From assembly GCF_003590095.1 (NCBI RefSeq), contig NC_039500.1, positions 1,426,001-1,490,000 on the forward strand: DNA of 64,000 nt, in the 5' to 3' direction. Under the pieces are notes generated by a model. It was given only the letters and a program-made list of their open reading frames with translations, made no database searches and was not told where the DNA came from. Positions 58,707-64,000 of this stretch are shown here, piece by piece (the stretch's first letter is position 1; each line of letters begins with the position of its first letter). A program made the translations under genes and the position numbers. This stretch comes from Trichoplusia ni. Lineage: Eukaryota > Arthropoda > Insecta > Lepidoptera > Noctuidae.

Positions 58707-61700
58707 TTAAATATAAATCTTCCTCACGAAAGTAACTACAGTAATATTGTTTTAAGAACAATAACATTCAACCGACTTTAATTAAAAAACTACTAAGCCA
58801 AACTTGATGATTTTTATAGCAAAAGACGAAATCAATCCATCCATTCATTCAAATCATTTTTCTTTTGATAGTATACTCATGTATAAATTGTTTTTTTTAC
58901 TCATGTGCAATCAATAATAAAATACCGTATACGTTTGCTAAGCGACCAAAAACGGAGGCAATAGCCACAGATTATTTAAATAATGGAATCCTAAACAAAT
59001 GAAATACCAACATTCGTACAACTCGAATTTTAATCAAATACTAATATTTGGAAATCGAGTTTTGTTTCATGAAACTGTTCGACAATTTGCGATTCTGTGA
59101 TTCCATATACGTTCAAATAGTGAATAGTGAGACAATGGAAATATTATTTCAAATAGCGGTTGAATTAACTGCGTTAATCCATACGCTTTGTATGGTCATT
59201 GCTTATTAATAAATTTGTTTACTACCTATCAGTGTATTTAACACAGTTTTAAATTACAGTAACAGTAAGCAGTTATAAATTAACTTATTCGTCTTTGAGA
59301 TCGCCATGCTGATCTGATTATACACCACTAAGAAACGTCGTAATTATAAGATTGTTACGTTTGCTTGAAAAGTAATAATATTAATTAAAACGTTACTTCC
59401 TTTATGGCAAGCTATGTACATTTACCACGGAACCATGGAAATAAACTAAGTGCAAAACTAATCCTAAGCAAATAAAACCCTGTATATTCTAGCAATCAAT
59501 TCCACGTCCATCAAAATTTAAATACAAAGGAATCCAAAAAAAAGATCATTCACGCTCTTACATAGTAGATTTAATCTTTGCGACGGCACTAATATATACT
59601 ACAACTCATCCCAAGACACTCAGTAAAAAACAAAAGCTACCAAACAAAAACTAGAAACTTAATCCCAAACGTTTTTATCCATAGTTCATGCTTCATGTTT
59701 ATTTCTGATTCAAAGCAAACACCGAATAAAGATAAATAAGTAATCACGCGTCTGAAACATCATCTACAAGGATAATCCTAAACGCTATTTGCAATTCTGA
59801 ATATTATAATACAGATTTTCACTGAACACAAAGGGAGCCTCGACAAAAACAGGATAAGCTTTCTAATATTTATGCATTTGTAAATCCTGCGAACAAATCA
59901 CAGCTGAATAAAATAGTGTTGCTCTGTGCGGGGGCCACGGAGGAATGAACTAACGGAGCACTGAAACAACAGTCTCGTTTATGTACTGAGATAAGAAAGG
60001 TGTTGGTTCCATTCATGTTTGAAAGTATAAGTGATATATAACGTATAAGGGCTTATTTTTTTACGTTACTTAGACTAAAATTATAAAATTATTTTCTGCT
60101 TGAGCTTACTATTTGTATAAATATTTCGTATTTAAAACTAAATCAAATTAAATATAATATTGCTGCATGATCTCCACTTCACATTTTTAAGGCAGAAATA
60201 CGAAAACGTATACAAAATTGCCAAGTGAATTTTCAAAAGCTGAAAATTAATAACACTCGCAGCTTGCGAATCAACACTCCATTTGTTAGCTCCTCCGTGG
60301 CACACCCACACATTGACACGTATGTATGTAATCGCGAATATTCACAAATCCTCAAATCCAATTATCTGCATGTGACACTCGTGTTCAAACGACGCGGCGA
60401 CTCTAGACGCGGCTTAATCAGGCAAATGTGATTCTAGCTAATCATTCCATCTAAATTGAAATTGGATTTGCAATTTATAAGCCGCTTAAACTGGAAGCCG
60501 TCTTGAAAAATACTTCGTTAAATGAAGTGGAGTTTTAAGATCAAGTTCATTTTATTGATCTCTTTGCAGGTCGGAAGACTTGTTGCTTGGAGATGTTTTG
60601 AGAGGCAAAATTTTAATCTTGGCTTTTGAAAATTTCTACTTATGGTTGCAAACAATGAGTACCAAATCAGAATCAACAGATGGACTAGCAATCAGAGACT
60701 GTAGCCTAGCATTAGCAAAAAGAAACTTATTATTGTAAAAAAATAAAAAAATCTTTATGTACAAGTATCCTATCTATAAAAAAATGTTTTACACAAGCAA
60801 CTTCTCAAAAAGTTTACCATTTGCCATCTATTCAGCCTTCACGTCGTTCCTTCTAAACCAAAGGAAAATATGTTGCTCGAAATGATTAAAAACAGCCAAA
60901 GATCAACATCTCGATAAGAACAGCCTCGAAACTCGTCAAAAGGGAAGAGACAGGCGTTAAAACGATAAGACAGGAACTTCCCGACAGGTGGAACTGATTA
61001 ACCAGTTGAGGTAACGTTAAACAAATTACCCGAGAGGCCTACCACCGTCTCCTAAAAAGACTCTCGTAGCTCATAGAGCGAGATGCTGCTCTATTACTCG
61101 TAGAGTGTTCTCTCGCTTGCTCTTTTAACTGTTTTGTGAGTAAGCTGGTAGGTTCAACCGAATTAGAAGTTGTAACTCAATTGCTCGGAATGATTTGGCT
61201 GTCGCCAGTAATTCTTCGGGATTAATAGACCGGCGTTTCATAATTAATTAAGTTTTTTAAGAATATTTAAGAAAGAACTTTCTTTGAGGGGACTAATGAT
61301 ATTGTGAGCTGAAATTTAGTTCAGTAATTTTAGAGAAAAGATATGATTTTATAACTACGTCTAGTAATTTGATAATTAAGATTTTTAACGGCTTCTTAAT
61401 TCAGTTATAATTTTCTCGGTAAGCACATTAATACAATGAAATTATCTTATAACACAATTAACCGAAGGGCATTTAAAATGGAATTAGCTGTCAGTAATTT
61501 AACTATAAGTGAAACATTATTAACATAATCATATTATTATTATATCTTTATGTCTGAAGCCTACATAGCATGGCAGAACTAATCTATAAGACGGAAAAAA
61601 ATCCTTTGATCAAACCCTATGATTTGACACCAAAACTTCAGTAACTCCAAAACCTAAGAGGTATGAGCCTAATTCGGTCTAAATGACCTTACTTAGATGA

Positions 61701-62664
61701 TATAATATATGTTTGATCACGGGAGCGAAGACATAACGTCACTTGAGCAACTTGGACCCCTTTAGTGCCGAACTTAGGTCATTAGTTGGCGCAATCGTTA
61801 AACGAAGGCATATTGAAGGAACATTCAGTAGTTTCTTGTATTTTTCTTTGGTCTTTAGCTTGTTATTGAAATTGTTTCTGTTTTGTTTCGGACTAAGAGC
61901 TAGATTTGCTGTTTGTACGATTAAGTTTCTTTTTAGGAATCCCTAGTGAAAGACGAAAGTTGGAACCCTATTACGAAGGCTCTGTTCGTTCAACTGTCAC
62001 CAGGAAGTTCCTCATGAACTGTGTGATTGGTTAATAGTTGATATTTTCATATCTGATTGTTTTTTATCAGCCAATGTATGCGGAACTATCAGTGTCACAT
62101 ACCCGACTCGCCCTTAACCTTTTGTTGAAGTCCTAATGCTTATAAAAAAAAATCGGTGTTTAAAACATAATCGAGCTTTGCCAAAATATGCCACATATTT
62201 AACGCAATACTAAAAGTAAATTGCTTAAATAAACTTTAATTATTTTAATCCAACTATTCAACAAATTGTCTTCTAATTAGGCCTGGCAGACTTCACACTG
62301 AGTCAAAATTCAACCGAGGTGACATCGCTGAAGGTCAAGGTCAATTCTCAAGATCGTCACACTTCGAGGTCTGGGATATACCGACACTTGTTAAAGTAAT
62401 ATTAGTGCAGTTGTGGAAGCGTGGAGCAATTAAATGCTACGTAGACAAGCTATCTGTTATAATGAAACTTAATCAGCGGTAGTAGTCCTTCTCATTCTTA
62501 TAGGCAATCAGAAATGTCCGTGAAAAAAATGAAAATAATGAATGAATGAAAAACGGCTATAAGGAGGATTGTGTAAACAAAGCCCTGATAGGATTAAAAG
62601 TTAATTGCAGTTAGACCTACAATCTGACTACGACCGCATAACTAGTACCATTGAAGAAATAAGA
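58707..62664. other. Non-coding stretch
   Basis: No supported gene. 60,220-60,440 has a more even composition with a 68-codon frame, and 61,020-61,140 has short repeated AGAGCGAGATG / CTCTCGC motifs. I recognise no family in either. Confidence 0.45.
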
Positions 62665-62700
62665 CACTGCTACGCAGTGTGACACCGCTACGCAGTGTGT
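62665..62700. repeat. Two small hairpins in tandem
   Basis: ACACTGCTACGCAGTGT and ACACCGCTACGCAGTGT follow each other. The first is a perfect 7-bp stem with loop TAC. The second has one mismatch. Confidence 0.7.
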
Positions 62701-62814
62701 TGTATGTTCGCCATTCCAGAATAGCACCAATCCTACTTAAATTCTCAATTTTCACAGACCTCAATTACCCATGAATACACAAAACAATTCTGAGTGGTTA
62801 AGCACCACGCCAAA

Positions 62815-62950
62815 CCCACTGAACGCGACGGTCAGGCATTTGTGTGATCCACGAATGCTTGTGTCTGACTCTGGGTGTCTTTGTGCATGTGACTTGAATG
62901 TTTGTGAAAACCGACGCGGGAGGACACAGGATAAAAACCCTTTAACCGGT
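62815..62950 (+). repeat. SINE body
   Basis: CATTTGTGTGATCCACGAATG, TGACTCTGGGTGTCTTTGTG and GCATGTGACTTGAATGTTTG are the body and tail motifs shared with the copies at 2,577 and 27,780. The tRNA head is missing or very worn. Confidence 0.6.
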
Positions 62951-64000
62951 TATAGTTCTTTTAAAAGAAAATAAAAAAACAACTTGATATATCTACCATA
63001 CACAATTACACAATAATAATTTATTGGACATACAGACATGTACCATATAAATTTGATACGAAGCGCATAAAGAATTCTTTTTCGAGGAAATCAGGCACAA
63101 TGGCATTTATGTAACTTCAAACGGCCATTTATGGTACAAAAAGTCTGAAGCAACGTTTGAGACGTATAATAGTGTTAAATGTACTCGATCTGAAGTATAG
63201 CTTGCAATTAAACGGCCTGCCAACAACTTGGCTAGTGTCATTGAACAGAAAAGTTAAAGGAAGTGCCTATACAATGCCGTAGTACTGAAACTAGTGGTTT
63301 CATTTTTCACATTTTTTGATTTTCAGTAAATTATTTTTTGTTATTGCACCTATAGATAGCTATCATGGCTATTAACAATCTTTAGACAAACAATGGACAG
63401 AAGTGAGTTAGTTACAGGGTTATGAGATTCCGTTGTTATATTTTGGATACGGAACCCTAAACAGGTGACTGCTATTTAAAATCAGAACTCGAAAAATACA
63501 TCCAATTTTCATATTGTAAAGTTGATCGTCACCTCTTAATGGCGACATGTCGCGTGTGTGTCGCGACACGCCTAACTTAACTGCCTCTTCCATCTACTTT
63601 GGTCATCTGTGGTTTTCTTACTCCGTACTTTTCAAGATACAATTGTCTAGACTTATTACGCTTTGGTATCTTTCCATCGTTTTTACTTTGAAGAAAGAAA
63701 TTATACAGCGAGTAACCTACAATCAAGATAGTTGAGTGAAGCCGTTTGAGTTTCAGTATATACTTATATAGGTTTAATTTAGGTTCAGTGTTTGCTGCTT
63801 AATCTAGAATTTCATTTTAATTTCGGAAATTTATATTTTATTTAATTATTTTACTATTTTGTCTTTCTTTAGACTAGTACGGAACTCTCAACCACCTATT
63901 TCCCCGGTTTACTCTTGCACAAAAAGTCGGTGTGTAGGTATTTTGTTTCCAATCATCTCCATCGCTTTAACAGCATTCACACCTTTCTTTCTTTCTGATA
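62951..64000. other. Non-coding stretch to the window end
   Basis: It contains two adjacent perfect palindromes, CGACATGTCG (63,543-63,552) and GTGTCGCGACAC (63,558-63,569), and an ACGGAACCCTAAA piece at 63,451. No gene seen. Confidence 0.5.

Overview
This is a gene-poor, AT-rich stretch of eukaryotic DNA, most probably from a moth or butterfly. No single marker proves that. The case rests on the mix of transposable elements: Helitrons ending in the hairpin plus CTAG terminus common in Lepidoptera, an R1-clade LINE with a stop-start ORF junction, several tRNA-headed SINEs, and short 3' tails of a LINE of the kind seen in moth genomes. I see no complete host gene, no intact tRNA or rRNA gene, no CRISPR array and nothing prokaryotic. 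The window could be intergenic or the inside of a long intron.

Layout. 1-10,567: AT-rich non-coding DNA with short Helitron, SINE and MITE copies and one large inverted repeat (9,270-9,423). 10,568-17,176: an almost complete autonomous Helitron of 6.6 kb. It has a TC start next to A, a leader with a (TGTC)n tract, a short GC-rich island and a 39-bp minisatellite, a TATA/initiator core promoter 25 nt ahead of the ATG, and one reading frame of 1,637 codons (11,941-16,854) for a Rep-helicase. That frame is broken only by two in-frame TAA codons. The element ends with a doubled 3' terminus and CTAG next to T. Its protein starts with a run of 23-residue Arg/Glu-rich repeats that look like an STPR DNA-binding domain, followed by the Helitron N-terminal region, the HUH Rep nuclease and a PIF1-type helicase. 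17,177-50,802: non-coding DNA with at least three short Helitrons, SINEs, three families of inverted-repeat elements, two LINE tails with 12-bp target duplications, and two islands that may be conserved or exonic (31,239-31,680 and 39,273-39,629). 50,803-54,281: a GC-rich, 5'-truncated R1-clade LINE on the minus strand. It has a poly(A) tail, a 15-bp target duplication, endonuclease and reverse transcriptase domains separated by one frameshift, and the last codons of ORF1 joined to ORF2 by TAATG. 54,282-64,000: non-coding DNA with a MITE, a short Helitron and a SINE tail.

How the parts relate. The small Helitrons carry the same ends and, in several cases, an internal block seen in the leader of the large one, so they are probably non-autonomous relatives mobilised by this kind of Rep-helicase. 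The SINEs and LINE tails would have been mobilised by LINE proteins encoded elsewhere. The most unusual features are the STPR-like repeat domain fused to the Helitron protein, the doubled Helitron 3' end, and the flipped spacer in an inverted-repeat element.
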